Assembly: GCF_964204865.1 (NCBI RefSeq)
Contig: NC_135263.1
Location: 3,226,501 to 3,290,500, forward strand
From: Styela clava
Taxonomy: Eukaryota; Chordata; Ascidiacea; Stolidobranchia; Styelidae
Direction of reading: 5' to 3'
Length of the DNA stretch: 64,000 bases
Part shown: in pieces, positions 33,806 to 48,800 of the stretch
Layout of the letters: the number at the start of each line of letters is the position of its first letter
Position numbering within the stretch: position 1 is the first letter of the stretch
Notes under the pieces: model-generated
Databases searched by the model: none
Told to the model about the DNA's origin: nothing
What the model saw: only the letters and a program-made list of their open reading frames with translations
Position numbers and translations under genes: made by a program

Positions 33806-36800
33806 ATGGATGTTAAACGCAGGCTCAGAAGCTGCAAACGGGAAACCACACCGATCGCAGAACTTGGATCGGAATCGACTGAACAAACAGATAAAACGTC
33901 GAATTCATGTTCTCCTGCAAGTAGCTCAACTGTACGCAATTAAATTCCTTGCTTTTCCTTTCGATCATTTTGTGTGTAATACATACTTCCGTAATGAGAG
34001 AGTTTTGCAATTAGGTTTTCCTTTTTAAGTTTAGCTCTGCATGCGTGCAAAGGCATTCGGAATATCCTACCTAAATACTGTAATACGATAACTGGTACTC
34101 GTACCAGGCCATTTAAATTGCTTACATCAATTATCATGGACCTTTTCAAATGATTCCCGTATATTTGAACCCATGATAATTGCACCTGCATACTTTTAGA
34201 GATTTGGGAATTTAGAGAACCTTATTGGGATTTTTTTTGTTTTACGGATATTTGAACCCATACTAACCCCTGGGTTTTAGCACCTGTATATAGATTGAAC
34301 CCACGGATATGCACATGGGTTCAAATGTACGGTCACCTTTTCAAATATATCTTTGAGTTTGGAGGCCTAATGGTCTATGTATTTCCAACTAAGACATAAT
34401 GCAGTAATGAGACATAAAATAAGCCTATAAATAAGGCCGTTTTTTTTAAATTAGAAGTCAAATTCTTGAAATGACAAATATTTGAATGAGAATATTCCAA
34501 ATTATTCGTAAAATCGAAATTTTCTAAGTCAAATGAAACCAATTTTAAATGTATTCCATTTGTTTCGGACATCTTTTTTTTATTACTACATATATTCAGT
34601 TAGAAAAGGCCAAATTGCAATAACTGAATAAAGAAGCATGCTACACTGCTTATACACAGGGTTCTAGAGCCCGAGGATGAAATCAATTTTAGATTAACAT
34701 ATATATCAATGCCTCAAAATTGAGAATAGGAATTTTTGATTATGAAAAAAACTGAGCACTTGCAAGCCTTTTGACTTGAATTTAAGTAGTTTTGATTTTG
34801 GTTTGATTGGAATTTAATAATTGCCTTTTGAGGAAACTCTCTCAACCTGATGCTTTTTTAGTTTCCATCGAAAATTTTTGACTTTTATCACCATTATTGA
34901 CTCCAAACATGACTTAAATCTATGTGTTTTAGATTTTCAAATTCCTAATTTGTTTTTAGGTGAACAGTCAACATTGGGTCCAATGTGAATCCACGGATTG
35001 CTTAAAATGGAGATTACTACCCAGAGATGAATTTGATCAATTGGATGAGGAGCTCCCTTGGTATTGCCACATGAATAAAAATGTCCTGTTCAGCAGGTAT
35101 AGTAGATAACAAATACTTTTGTATTGTTGCTTGGTAGTCATGGTAAACTCATTTATATACTGGGTGCTGCTTTTATCTAGCCTTGTTCAGAACGAACGGC
35201 ACAGGTAAGCTCCATATTACGTCAATATATAATAAAAAAAACTTTCTCTCCCCCTGATAATTAGAACGACTTTGGTCCTTTTGAAATGAGTGGCTTTCAT
35301 ATTTTAATATCCAGGCATCCATCCTTATCAGGCCCAGCAATTGTAATAGTTTGTCTTTTTTATACAAGTTTAATAAAAGCTAGGTAACAAACTTTCAACC
35401 GTAAAGATTACTGAAGAAATAAATAATCACTGTGTTTTCATTGTTTTATGTTTTTTGTTTGATTTTTCTGCGGGAAAATCAAAATATACTTATAATTATA
35501 TTATTATGCACAGAGCTATACATATGTCTGTAGGTTTATCTCTGCGATAGAAATGTCTGTAGATATCCTACTAATCAATATACCGTATATATGCTTGTTC
35601 TACTGCCCGATCTTGATTGAGGGCCCGTTTGAATAGCCGCCCGTGTAAACAGAACATAAAAATGAAAAGGGCCGGTGCTTGAATACCCGCCCGATGTAAA
35701 AGCTGATTTTTCAGCGGTAGAGAACAATAGGAAATAAGAAGCGCTTTTTTCACAACGCTATTGAATTTTAAGCGCCGGTAGATAACACTCACGCCTTAGG
35801 CGTCCAAGTACATACCAGATAGCATTGATTACGTAACACCATGGTTCTCAAACTGGGCTTCGCGACACCCAAGTGCGTCGTTTCAATATTGATAGGACTT
35901 CGCAAAACTTTTCTTTTTTCGCGGATTTGTGCCTGCGGTGCGTGGAAAAAGTCAAAATTTTCGTTATTCTCGTTTAAATCATACTTGAGAACTGGAAATA
36001 ACAATATATTAATTATTGTAACAATCAAAAATAACAAGCGCCCGTGCTTGAATAAGGGCCGGTTTAAATAAGGGCCCAGTTAGTGAGTTGGTTGAAAAAA
36101 AAATGGACCCGGGCTACAAAACGAGCAAATACGATATAGCTAAATCAGGATTTCATATTTTTTCAGTTGTGATACTGTCCAGGAAAAGTCAAACTCTGAA
36201 CAAAAATTAAAACGACATGGCCTTCAGTATAGATTTAGCTTGCTGCCAGAGGGGTCTCTTGTTTGGGCAAGACTAGCTGGATATTGTAGGCAAGTATATG
36301 TATTTGTTGGTTAATAAAGCATGACTGGTCGAAATAATACAAATGGCTGGTGCGCCATGCTTTTCCACAGATAGATAGCAGAATTCTTTACTATATTCTG
36401 AAATAATGTTTTGAGGATTAATAAAAAATATTGTTCATAGAGAAATTTACAATTGGGTCCTGCTCAACTGAAAAGTCAACACGAGTTCCTCGATTTTGAG
36501 TTTGGAACGCGGTGAAATTGATGATTTTATTGGGTGTACATTTCTATAATTAAAATCAAACAAAGGACCTGAATGAAAATGCAGAAATAAATTAAAAATG
36601 AGAAATATTTGTAAATAGGAAAATCCATGTCCTCAATCTAAACTTTCTTCACAGATTGCCAGCAAGAGATAAACGATATACCCTCGTTCACCATTATATT
36701 GTATTTGACATATTTACATTATGTTCACTCTCAACAATGCTCTGTATAAGCAGCCACCAGGTCCATGCATCTGAAAGAAATAACTGGCTGACTAATCACG

Positions 36801-39800
36801 TACCCGACATAGATTAGTAACTGGATGAGAGGCCATAGTTCTCCATATGATTCATTCTTATCGTTATAATTAGGTGACTTCAATTATAATCAGCTTGACG
36901 ATATCTTTTGAGGAATACTTTTTTATCCACGGTATATTACTCCTGTTGACTAATTCGGTATCCAATTTGGCAATCCTCATAAAGTTATTAATTTGGTGTG
37001 GCAAAAGAATTTATTCATTTTTTTTCGTTTGTTTGTATATTTTTCTTTTTACTGAGTGATTTAACTGATTTTCTCACCTTTTTCACTTTCACCTTATCAT
37101 GTCTCGATGATTGTGTGTGTGTGTGTGCTTGCGTGCATTAATTAGTTTTTTTTTTTACTTTTGGGTGAGCGAACATGTACTACTACTTCTTTTATCAATA
37201 CCTTTCCATCTAAAAACTGTACGCTTCAAACCTTACTTGAGGTTTTGTTTGCTTTCCCGATTCTATAATCAGTTACTTTTATTTTTTGTTTTTATCTATT
37301 ATTTTATCGTCTATTGCTGATTATGGAGTCGAAATAAACTTATACTTATGGGTCATTCCAAGCAAAAGTTGAATTCCATCAATTTTTTAAAAAGTGTAGT
37401 GAAAGTAATTTTTTTTATTTTTGATATCAAAAGACATTGGAATTTTATTGGACTGCATTCATTTCATCGAACAATTTAAAATTTCACCCAGGTTTTTGAT
37501 GGTTTTTAAAAAATGGCCTGAAATGTAGAAATTTTGGTATAATTGACATATTTTGTGATGATTCCTGGCACAAAGGGTTTGATTGTGGGGTACAGTTATT
37601 TCATATGGAATTGACGCACTGGATTTAAGTTAATAAAGTTTAAATGTTTGCAGTGCTGTAGAACATTTCTTCACCTATTTAACAATTTATTACCAGAATT
37701 TTAAGAGATGATAGATGCCGCTATTCCGAAGTGGAAAAATGTCCTGTAGTGTCACATACAATATGCACATTATTGGCATGGATTTACAGTGTTACATTAA
37801 GTAACTTGAGCAACACATAGAGGGGTAGTTCAGCTACTGCACCAGAAAATATTATGGGCTCCTACTGTACCATCGCAAAAATTTACAGCACAACACAACG
37901 TACTGTTAGTGCATGGTGGATTTGCCGTCCTGTAGTGTCACGCTAAATTTTACTATATTTTTTTTATCTACTAAGTAAGGTTGGGTGTAACTTTTGTGCA
38001 ATTTTTTACATATTCAATAAAGCAACTGATTAGACAATGAAACAAAACATGTAGCTGAAAATGTAAAAATATATTGAATCTAACAACTTGCAAAATTTCT
38101 GGAATTGTCCCGTAGTGTCACTTGGAATAGCCCTTATGTAAAAAAGCCTATTTTCAGTGTTAAAAGATTGTATTTTTTGCTGGAACCTATTATTATTTTG
38201 TGTCCAGATATTTGACCATAGATCTCTTGTATGTTATCAGCATCAAGATAAATATGAAAAGTTACCGTATTATCCATTCTATTTAACAGATGGCCATCAA
38301 TTATTTGTTGTGAACCTGCCGGTCCGGAGTTTGTGATAAAGGACGAGGATGGAGACCCTTTCTCTTATCATGTGGAATTCTTGGGAACCAAACACAGCGT
38401 TGCCTGGGTGAGTTACAGTGATAGTAGATACAATTTTACATCTTTTATGATGTCAAGTGCAGCCACGCGTCATCCAAATTGGAGTTAATTATGAAGTTTG
38501 GCCATGTGGCTCATCATGCTAAGCAATGCGCCACTGCACCTCTGATTACCCTGTATGGGGTCCCATGTTCGAATCCCATGCAAGGATGGTTATGTGCGAG
38601 AGGATTGCTGGACTCTATAATCAAGTTCATGATTTCGAAAACTGGCTAACTAAACCCATACCCAACATGGACTTGTAACTGGATGAGAGGCCGCGGTTCG
38701 CCATATGGTTAAGCCCCCATATCTTTTTTTCTCTCCCCTGGGAGAAATCTAAGACTGTATAACCTGAGTTCTATTCAGGGAGAGTTAATGAATGACTTGG
38801 TAAGTCATGTTGAAAAAGCACTTAAATATTATTACATAAGTTTTTCACTGATATTCTGTTGAAGAAAGGCCCCAATTTTGACTAATAATCAAAATGACAT
38901 TCTTATTTAGGTAAACTACAAAAAGATTGATGCATATGGGAACTTGAATAAACAAGAAGCATTGGAAACCTGCTCACAACCCTTCTCACAGATTTCAATG
39001 AACAGATTCCATTTTGGACCTAAGGTCAGTAGTTTCTGATACATTTTTTGTATAATGAATTAATATGAATGAGGTATAAAACACATTGGGCAATGAATAG
39101 AAAAAATGGGCAGTATATCAGGAGAAAAATTCGTGGAATGGTGAAGTCTGCTACAGAAACCTGTTTGGCATACAAGTCGCTTGTTTCCGGAAAAAAATGT
39201 GTGTAACAAGGCAGTAGAAAGCTAATATGCAAATGCCAGACAATGTTATTGAGTTTAACAGTTGTTACTTTTTTTCACTTGGACTGAAATATGAGACTTT
39301 TTGATATCACAGTTCCTGTATAGACAGAATGTAGATATTTCAGATTCAGATATTTATTTCGTCGTGCTTGAAATATTGTACACACAAAATTAAGCAAACA
39401 TAATAATAAAAATATAAAATAAACAAACGTACAATATTTCCGCAATTGACGCGGGGCCGCGAAAGACTATAAAGTAAGTCATCGTGTCAGCGACACCTTG
39501 TTTGCCGAGTTGAAAAGCAGATGAAATCAAACAAACGTTACTAAATAAAAATTATATCATCATGACTTGGTGAATAAATCCAATTTTGAAAATATAAATT
39601 AAATATTGCGCAGTCAAATAGGAACTCACTTTTGCTTTGTAACGTCATGGTCGGTGAGCGTAAATACAACAACCAACCTCTCACCCCACTTGACTATAAA
39701 AATCCTATGTTATATTTTAGAGACGTAAGAAGAAGTTCTGTGTTACCAGGAAGAAAAAGGTCGGAGCACAGTTGGCAGAACAACTGCAGTTTGCTATTGA

Positions 39801-42800
39801 TGAAGCAGATGCTTTGATAGATGTGGATAAAGAACAAAGGTATTGATGGAATAATAATAATTGGCTGGGGGTGGTTTTGTTGGTCCAATCCGTCCAACCA
39901 ACAATCCAATCCAACTAATATAAAATATCACATTTTTGTTGAACAGTATTTGTATGAAGAGTAACTCATATGTTATAAAATATATTTTTGCGATAAGCTA
40001 GGGCAGGTCTACTCAATTATTTTTGTTGAAGATCCGTATACAAAATTTGAAAATTCTCGGGATCCGGTCTGGCCAGAAAATGTATTTCGTACTGCGCCTA
40101 ACTGTATTTTAGTGGCTATCTTTTCGGGTAAAAAGTTGAGGAAACGCGAGTTTTTGGAAAACTAAGTAACCGCAAAATATTCCACATTCTTTTACATATC
40201 CAAAGTTAAATGGAGACAATCCTCTGAAATAAAAAAAATCAGACGTGGTCTGAATCGAATACTTGAAAGGTCCAGATTCGGACCGTAATCCGCCAGTTGA
40301 GTAGACCTGAGATAGGGTTCCAGAACTGTGTTGGAATCACCTTCCTGATAGGCTATGCCTTATCCAGATTGTCATTATCATGGCATGGGTGAAGCATCAT
40401 GCTCACTGTTTTAATGCACTTGCCTTCATAGTGCTGCATAGTGAGTGGGGATCACGGTCCGCCGCATGATTTGGCCACTAGGATAAATATGTAAATCAGT
40501 TTTTAACATTTTGCGGTAATATCCAATTAACGCCTAGAAATTTCAATAAAAAATCTACACTAAGTACATCAGAGTACATCTACATATATACTACTTGGGT
40601 GTGAACTGCACACATTTTGAACAATTTGAATTGTTTAAATTTCTTTCTGACCAGACTAGAGAGCTGTAAATACAGATATAATGCTGCATTAGTAGAGTCG
40701 CAGAAGTTAAAGGAATGTACAGATTTGGTGGGAAGAATAACAAAAAGAAGATTAGGAGACTCAGGGAAAGGTTTTTAATAGTTTTTTTTTCAGTCCTTTT
40801 ATTAATTGTGCTAAAGGGTTGAGTTAAAGTAAGGTTACACGGGCATAAGGAAGTCACCTGGAAATGTGAACTACTTGAATAAGCTTATGAGTTTGTATAT
40901 TTGACCTTGCTAAAGTGAGGTCATACCCAAGAGATAATAGAGAGCTATTTCTAAACTATGGAAAATACATTGCTTTCATAGGCTAAGTCAGGATAATATT
41001 GTGTATTCAAAATAGTAGAATGGCTACTTATAGATGTGGTAATACAGAGTCACATTTTAGGCCATGCAAGAGAGATCGTGTAGGACAGGGTCGTCCAACC
41101 CGTGGCCCGCGGGCCATATGCGGCCCGCGAAAACATTTCGAGTGGCCCGCGCTGTATTTTTCAGAATTGAATAAAAAAAATTGGAATAAAACTATTTTTC
41201 GAGTGATGTAAACAAACGATTTGTTTATTTTCCTGAAATGCGCTATGCCGGCCCTTCCAAACAAGCCATTAGTGTCATTTTGAATTAAAACCAACCGGGA
41301 GGAGATATCGATAAATAAAAGTGCCATAGCCGCTTACACACTTGGGTTCTTACTACTCTATATGTGGTAATCGCAAAACAATCGAAGCCATTCTCAGATT
41401 GAGAATTCGTTAGGGAGTGTATATTATGTATTGTTCGGGTTGCCAATATTTTCCGTCCGGAAATAAAAGAGGTGTTTGCAAAAATAGCCTGTCAAGACAG
41501 ACCACAACTCGTCATGTCGAAGAGCTTGAGAACTCTATCGCGGAAGCTTCAATTGCAAAGGTGGAAAAATTTTCATCGTATTCCTTGGCGCTTGACGAAA
41601 GCCCTGACATCAAGGTTACTACTGCTCAGTTGGCGATTTTCTTGCGGGGAGTTAATAATGATTTTGGAATTATCGCAGAACTTGCAGCCATTGTTCATAT
41701 TAGGGTACGACTAGAGGCATTGGTCTGTTGGTAGCTGTGATGAAAAAGATCAAGCGTCTTGACTTGTCTTTGGCGAAACTTTTGAAATTAACTACTGATG
41801 GCGCCCCATCGATGATTGGGAAACAACAGTTTTATTGGTAAAAAATTGAGAAAGTTTGGTGTGTGGGTATTGTTTGTTTTTTCATTGACCTGTAGTCAGT
41901 GTAGCAAAACTAGAACATAATGCCATGTTAAGTGGCCCGCGCAATTATTGGTAACCTACATGTGGCCCCTCGGCCAAAAAGGTTGGACGACCCTGGTGTA
42001 GGAGAATTACCATAAATCAAAGTTCCACTTACTTATATCAATGTAACACTCACCGATCCATATAGGAGTTGCTTTGACAACACGTTCAATTTAAATATAT
42101 CTGGGGTTCAATGAAGTGTGCCATGTCATGTTTTTGGCGGCCATTTCAGGTTTTCCAGCTTTATTACAGTTTGTCCTTGACCTAGCCAAAAAAAAAACAT
42201 CAAGCAAAATATAGCAGCACTGAGATATGCCTGTTTAGACTTGATTATTCTGATTGGTCACGCTTCAGTGATTTATACTAGTAGAGAAGCAGCAATAAAG
42301 TAGGCCGGTAGGATTTTTTTTGTTATTTCTTGATCATCAGGAAAGATATGAAATTTGATTTCAAAACTATTCACAGAGAATAAACCAAAAAAGAAGGCAC
42401 GCAAAGTTAAAGAGAAAGTCTCACTCTTACATGATTGTAAAATTTCGCCACAAAATAAGTTGAATGACTTCTCGAGCAAAGAAGAAAGATTGTTGTCAGA
42501 CATACAAGTAGGGATTTTCAGTAAGCTTAATAGTTGAAGATTAGTTAAAAAGGCTGAGATCAGAAATCGGGGCAGTGGTGTCGTGTAGGCTGGTTCACCA
42601 TCAAGTCCATGTTTCCGAAAACAAAAAACTGGCTAACTAATCCCATGCTCGACATGGACTGGTAACCTGGCGATGGTTTGCCATATGATTATCGGCTTTC
42701 CTCTTCACCTGGATAAATATGTAAATCCTAAATTCACATCTGACTCTGAACTCTAAGGTGGGCTTGGCAGTTGGCCCTTTTGCGCTAACTAAGCAATCAT

Positions 42801-45800
42801 ATTAGGCATACCATCGCACGTCTAATTACTATTCGTGGTCTCACGGGGCTTTCCTCCCACTAGAATATTTACGAAAACAGAACTGATTGCGAATTCTGTG
42901 CCATTTCAAAAATGTCTACCGACTCGACACGAATTTTCTTCATAGGTCTGAGGAAATTTTGGCTTGGAACTATAAGAAGATTAGATTTCAAATAAAAGTG
43001 ATGTTTGCAAATACAAAAGTTATTGATATTACTCGGCCAACTTGCTGCCTTTTTACTTTTCACCAGTAGTCGGCAATGGCCCACTGGTTGGGAACAAGTG
43101 GACTAGAATCATTTCAATTCAGTATTTCCGCTCTTTTTATCAGAATCTGAATGAGTTTATGAGTACTTGTATTGGACCTCAGATATCTATCATACGGAAA
43201 CAGCACGGGAGGCACTAAATCATCGCGCCTAATTGAAGATACATTTTATCACAACCAATGTATCGTAATGCAGGATGTCCATAAAGTCTCTTTAGAATTT
43301 CAATTTGGTTTTGAAGTCAGTTATCAATATATCTTAACCAGGTTTGTTACTTCTCAATCCATAATTATTTAAGTATTTTTACTTCATTTAATATATCTGT
43401 GATGGCCAAAACAATATAAGGTATTGATAAATTCTCTTTGCAATTTTAAAAATTGTTAGGACTTTATGGACACCCTAAATATTAATGTGTCTAGCGTTGC
43501 TTGGAGTAAAAATCTTATTTCCTTTCCAGGGCCTAAAAAATTTGGAACAAGAGTTTAACGATGATTATGCTAAATTCATCAGAAAGAAGAAATCAACTAT
43601 CAAAGGCCCACACTGGCAAAATGAAAATATTGAATTATTTCAATTGTTCATGGCAGTTCAAGACAAAGGAGGATTTGATGAAGTAAGAGTGATTCCCGAA
43701 GTCTTGGCAGTTCCTATAGCAGTGACCTCTGAATCTGACCTTTGACCTTTTTATTTTCATATTTCTTCACATCAAGATGTGTGAAAGGAATTTTATATAT
43801 CTCTCTTGAGAGATAAAAACCCATGAGACGCTCACCTCTCATCCAGTTATCGGTCTATGTCGGGTATGGGATTAGTTAACCAGGTATTTGTTTCAGATGC
43901 ATGGACTTGGTTGTAGAGGAAGCCGTAACTTGTCAGCAAATACGTGAATAACAATCACCTCTTACTCTTAAATATGATTTTCTCATGTTTCTGAATAACC
44001 AATATATAGTGCAAGGATTTGCATTTTTATCTCAGGAAGAAAAAGGCCCACGAGACCCCCTCCCTCTCGTCCGGTTACCAGTCATGTCGGATATGGGATT
44101 AGTTAACCAGTTGTTCCAGATGCATGGACTTGATGGTGGTGGAAGCTGTAACCTACATATCACAGCAAGTAGTCCAGCAATTCTCTTGCACATAATTAAC
44201 CTCATCAGATTTAAACCAGGGAACCCACACAATCAGAGGTGCGATGTCGATTGTGTTCCTATCGCTTAGCATGACACACCGACTATAAAACTGTATTAGG
44301 ATAGGATTTACATATTTATCCCGGGGGAGAGGAAAGACAGGTCGGGTATGGGGTTAGTTAGCCAGTTATTTGTTTTCGGAAGCATGGACTTAATGGTGGA
44401 GGAAGCCGTAACCGACCAGCGGTTACGTGAACCACTCTACGGCGGCAAAGAGTCCAGCAATCCTCTCGCACATGATCATCCCCGCATGGGATGCGAACCC
44501 ACGAAGGGTAATCAGAGATGCGGTGGCGAGCGTATTCCTAACACTTAGCACGATGCGCCACACCGCCGCCCCTTACTTCGAGCTGAGTTGTCCGGCAATC
44601 CGTTCGTACATAATTATTCTTCACAGGATTCAAATCAGGAAACCAACGCAGGGTAATCAGAGATACGATGTCAAGTCCTAATGCTTCCTAACCTAACACT
44701 TGAAGGAATGCGTTTTCTCTGAGCTAACCTAAAGTATTTGTTCCAATCCAGGTCTGTGCTAGCAATGGATGGGAAGACATTGTCATGGAATGTTGTGATC
44801 CCCTCAAATGTCAATCAACTTCTATGGCTTCCACTACAATGAAGTACTATTCAAAGTGAGCTCAATGGATGTTTTCCTGACCCTTGACCCCTGAAAAATT
44901 CTTTTTTTACTTTATCTTTGCAAAAATTTAAACTCTTATTTTGAGAGTGTTATGGAGAAGTGAAAACTGGCTCACCTGTTCAAAACTACCATTTTTATGC
45001 TCAACATTAAAACACTTGCCAGTTATAGTTACTGGTAGCTAATTTAAAGCTAGTCTATAGCAGCATTTGCTGTATCAAAAAACATCTATTAGGGGCCGAG
45101 GGGACTTTTATGAAAATTCACTAAAGTTAGGGTTTTTGTAAATAAAGGCAATCACTGAAATGCCAACAGAAAACAGGCATAATTACCCGTTTGATGAGTC
45201 AGGTCTAAAAAAGCATTCCAAAGTTAGTTTGATTTTTTTGGTTTTGATGAAAACAATGGACACTTTGGTCAAAAATTAGTCTACTTTACTTCCGATTACA
45301 TGATGAGTACTATTGACGTTTCACTGGTACGTGTACTTTTTCTAAGGAATAGGTTTTCTTCACCAACGAGTGAGTGAACGTAGCTTTTAACGCTGCAGTC
45401 TGAATCGTAACTTTACTGAGAGTTGAGTCTCTTTCACTTTTGAGTGACTGAGTATAACCTCGCTTTAAGCATATTCACAAACAAAAATCTCTGCGCACAA
45501 CTTCATGTTGAGAAAATTCACTCAAATACAAAAACTCTTTTTTTTTCAGACATTTGCTTCCATATGAAATGCATGTAAAGAATTGTAAGCTGAGCACAAG
45601 TTTGCAGGAGTTGCCTGTATTGGCGAATGTGGGAAGACAAGAATCAAAGAAACTTAAAAAAGTTTTTGAAAAGAAGTTTAAACCAGTAAAGAAAAATGAA
45701 AAATCAATGAGTATGTTGTGCGGTGTTTGTTGGTGTAGCTTTAGTTTAGTTAGGTTTTACGTGGGGATGCCAAAAAAATTTATTGTTTTTTTACAATCTA

Positions 45801-48800
45801 GATTTGACATGGGCAAACCACGGCCCGCGGACCAAATCCGGTCTGTTGGGTGATTCAATCTGGCGTGCCTGATACTGTCATAAATTTTTATATTTCAGCT
45901 AGAAAATTGCTCAAGGAATTTGTTGAGATTGCGATTAAATTTAGTTTTGCCACGAGGCTTATTGTTTTCCACTTCGCTTTTGTAGCACTATAAATAAAAT
46001 CCTGTTCATAGAATGTAACTTTATACGTCACACTTACGTGTTCCGCCAGTCTAAGTGGGAACAATTTGTGGCCCCTGATCCAAGAACCTTGCCCACCCCT
46101 TTTCTAGATTGATAATATTCAATAAAATAACTTTGATTTTTGAGTGCAACATCATGCTAAGCAGTAAGATCAAACTCGTCACCTCTGATTTCCCAGCGTG
46201 GGTTCGAATCCTGTGGGGATAATTATGCGCGAGAGGATTGCTGAACTCCTCTCCGCTGTAGGGTTGTTCACGTAATTTCGGCTTCCACCAGCATCATTTT
46301 CATGCATATGGAACTAATAAATTGAAAATATAGGTCGGAGATCGAAGACTTATCGATCGTAACTGCGGTTTCGATTCATGACTCAATAGTGACACCGCGT
46401 GTCCTATTGCTAATTAATTAATAACTCGCTAATTATACGACATAATTCATCCAAAATCAATAGACTTCTGGTCCGAGATATGATGATTACACATGCAAAA
46501 TTTGGAGAAGATTTAACCACGCCTTTGTGAGATATCGCGTGCATCTAACAAACAGACAAATACCTATCAACATACTTACCGATCTAAAGATGGATAAGTA
46601 TAAAGGTCACAAGCACTCACACAAAAAGAAAGAAAGATGTTACTGGCTACCACGAAAGTGCTAAGCCTACTGGGGCTAAAGAATTTTAGTGTTTAAATAC
46701 TTGTCTGTAAATATCAATTGATATAAACCTTGAAGCAGTTTATGTCGATACAGTCAGGAAAACATCTATGATATATTAAATTCCATAGACTTACCCCATA
46801 CCCCCACCTATTTTAGATCTATCTTATTCAGTGACTTTAACTGCTGGTCGGTTTCGACTACCTTCGCTATCAAATTCATCTATCTGAAACAAATAACTAC
46901 CATATAAACTGTCCCCATACCGACATGGAATGCTAATCTGACGAGAGGCCATGGTTTGCCATCTTTTATACTTTCCTCTCCCATCACCCCGCCCCCGAGA
47001 TAGATATCAAAATCCTATTTTAATTTTATTCGTCAGTCTGATAAAAATTCCTCCGCTATCAAATCCATGTATCTGAAACAAAAAACTACATACTAACTAT
47101 TCCTATACTGACATGGAATGCTAATCTGACGGGTCATGGTTCGCCATCCCATCGACATTCCTCCCCCCCCCCCAATCCTCCGACCCCCAGCCAGGACGGA
47201 CATTAAAATTCATACAATTTCAATACTCTTTTTGTCAGTGACTTCTGAAATGAGACAAATGGCGGAAAAGAAGATTCTTGAAGAGTTAGAAGAAGATATT
47301 GAGGATTTCTTCAACGAATTCTCTGACGTGTTGGGACCGAAAAAGGAGGAAGGAGACATTGACTCTGTCAAATTAGGAGATGACGGTAAGAATCAGAATT
47401 GTGCGTTTCAGCGGTCGTGATTGATGTTTCTAAACTTTCATGATCTATTCCCCCTTCCAAAGAGTCAGCATTTTGGTAAAAAAGGAGATCACTAGGTGGT
47501 ATATCATGAATTGAGTTATGACTTTCAGTCCCCGAAAGTACACATTGTACAAACATGATTGAGGAAGATAAAATATTCATTTTAGTTTTAAGGAAGGCCT
47601 GAGAACCCAGTTATAGTTATTGAGCAGCGTATTCTATGAGAGAGTGAGTCTAACATGAATCATACTGAGAAAAAGGTCAAACATAGAAGACTAACAAATA
47701 GGGGACCTCCAGAAGTATGTGCATCAAGATGGCACACAACCTGAACATAGTATGTGTACCAGGTGCGGGTTCAGGTTGTGCGCCATCTTGGTGCACATAT
47801 TCTGGGAGCGCCCAAATAGGAATGTAAAAATCACAGTGCAGTAATTACCCCCACTTTTGTTTGAGTAATGCGCTAGAGTGGGGAATACCCCATTCTTCTT
47901 GTGGTCTTATGGCTCTTTAAATACAATCTCTAATAATCATCAGGTTCGCAATGACCTAGTACAGTTGTTCTGAAACTTTCCTGATCCGTGCATCCCTTCC
48001 AAAGACTTCCAGCTTTCTGTGATCCCATGCTCCGTTATAAATATAACCAGTTTTGTTTTTACTGTGTTTCTACCAGTTATTTCTATTTAAGTTCTTTTTG
48101 CTTTAAATTTCTCACTTCGCCAATTGCAGAATTTTTCATTCCTCTCCTACCATGCATTTGTTTTTCCAATTTTTATTGAATCTCTACAGAGTGTTATGCA
48201 AATGTCGCTCTCCCGCTTTTTGTACAATTCAAGTAGTTTAATAGTGTGTTACATGTGTACATAAATAAGCACTATGGTAATAATAAATAACCGATGAATA
48301 TCAGTAATACTATATGAAATATAAAAAATTCCTTTCCGATTGGGAAATGTGGGCCCGTTGGGTGATTCAACCTGACCCACCTGATGCTGCCGCAACCAAA
48401 CTAAAACCAATTAGATTGCGATTAAATTTAGTTTCACAAGGCCTATTGTTTTCCACTTTTGCTTTTGTAACACTGTAAATATTGTTTATAAAATGTACCG
48501 TAACTTTTTTAAATTACACTTACATGGCCCGTCAGGGTGGATGGGCAAAATTTTTGGCCCTGATACAAAACCCCTTGGTTAGACCGTTGGACTTGACCAT
48601 GTTAGTATTGAGGTTTAGTTGGTCTTGGATTGTTTGTATTTTCACCACCTTCCCTGGAGTGTTATCAATTTGGTATGGCCTTAAAAATTTGTCAATACAT
48701 ATTAGTGACATTTCTCTATATAGATATAGATAAAAGCATAATTTTTTCTGTATTTATACTTATCTCTGTATAAATAAAAGCATAATTTTATCTGTATTTA

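Noticed and set aside
36658..36760. Extra exon between exons 3 and 4 of the chromatin gene (LPARDKRYTLVHHYIVFD)
   Set aside because: It has an acceptor-like TTCACAG, but adding it breaks the PWWP core and does not fit the phase; the GC-AG join is better.
44220..44240. True tRNA genes at B-box motifs (also 38560, 46200, 50510)
   Set aside because: The motifs belong to tRNA-derived SINEs or lack a complete cloverleaf.
44427..44681. ORFs of 66-94 residues between 43985 and 44681
   Set aside because: All lie in the SINE cluster and repeat the same SINE-derived peptides.
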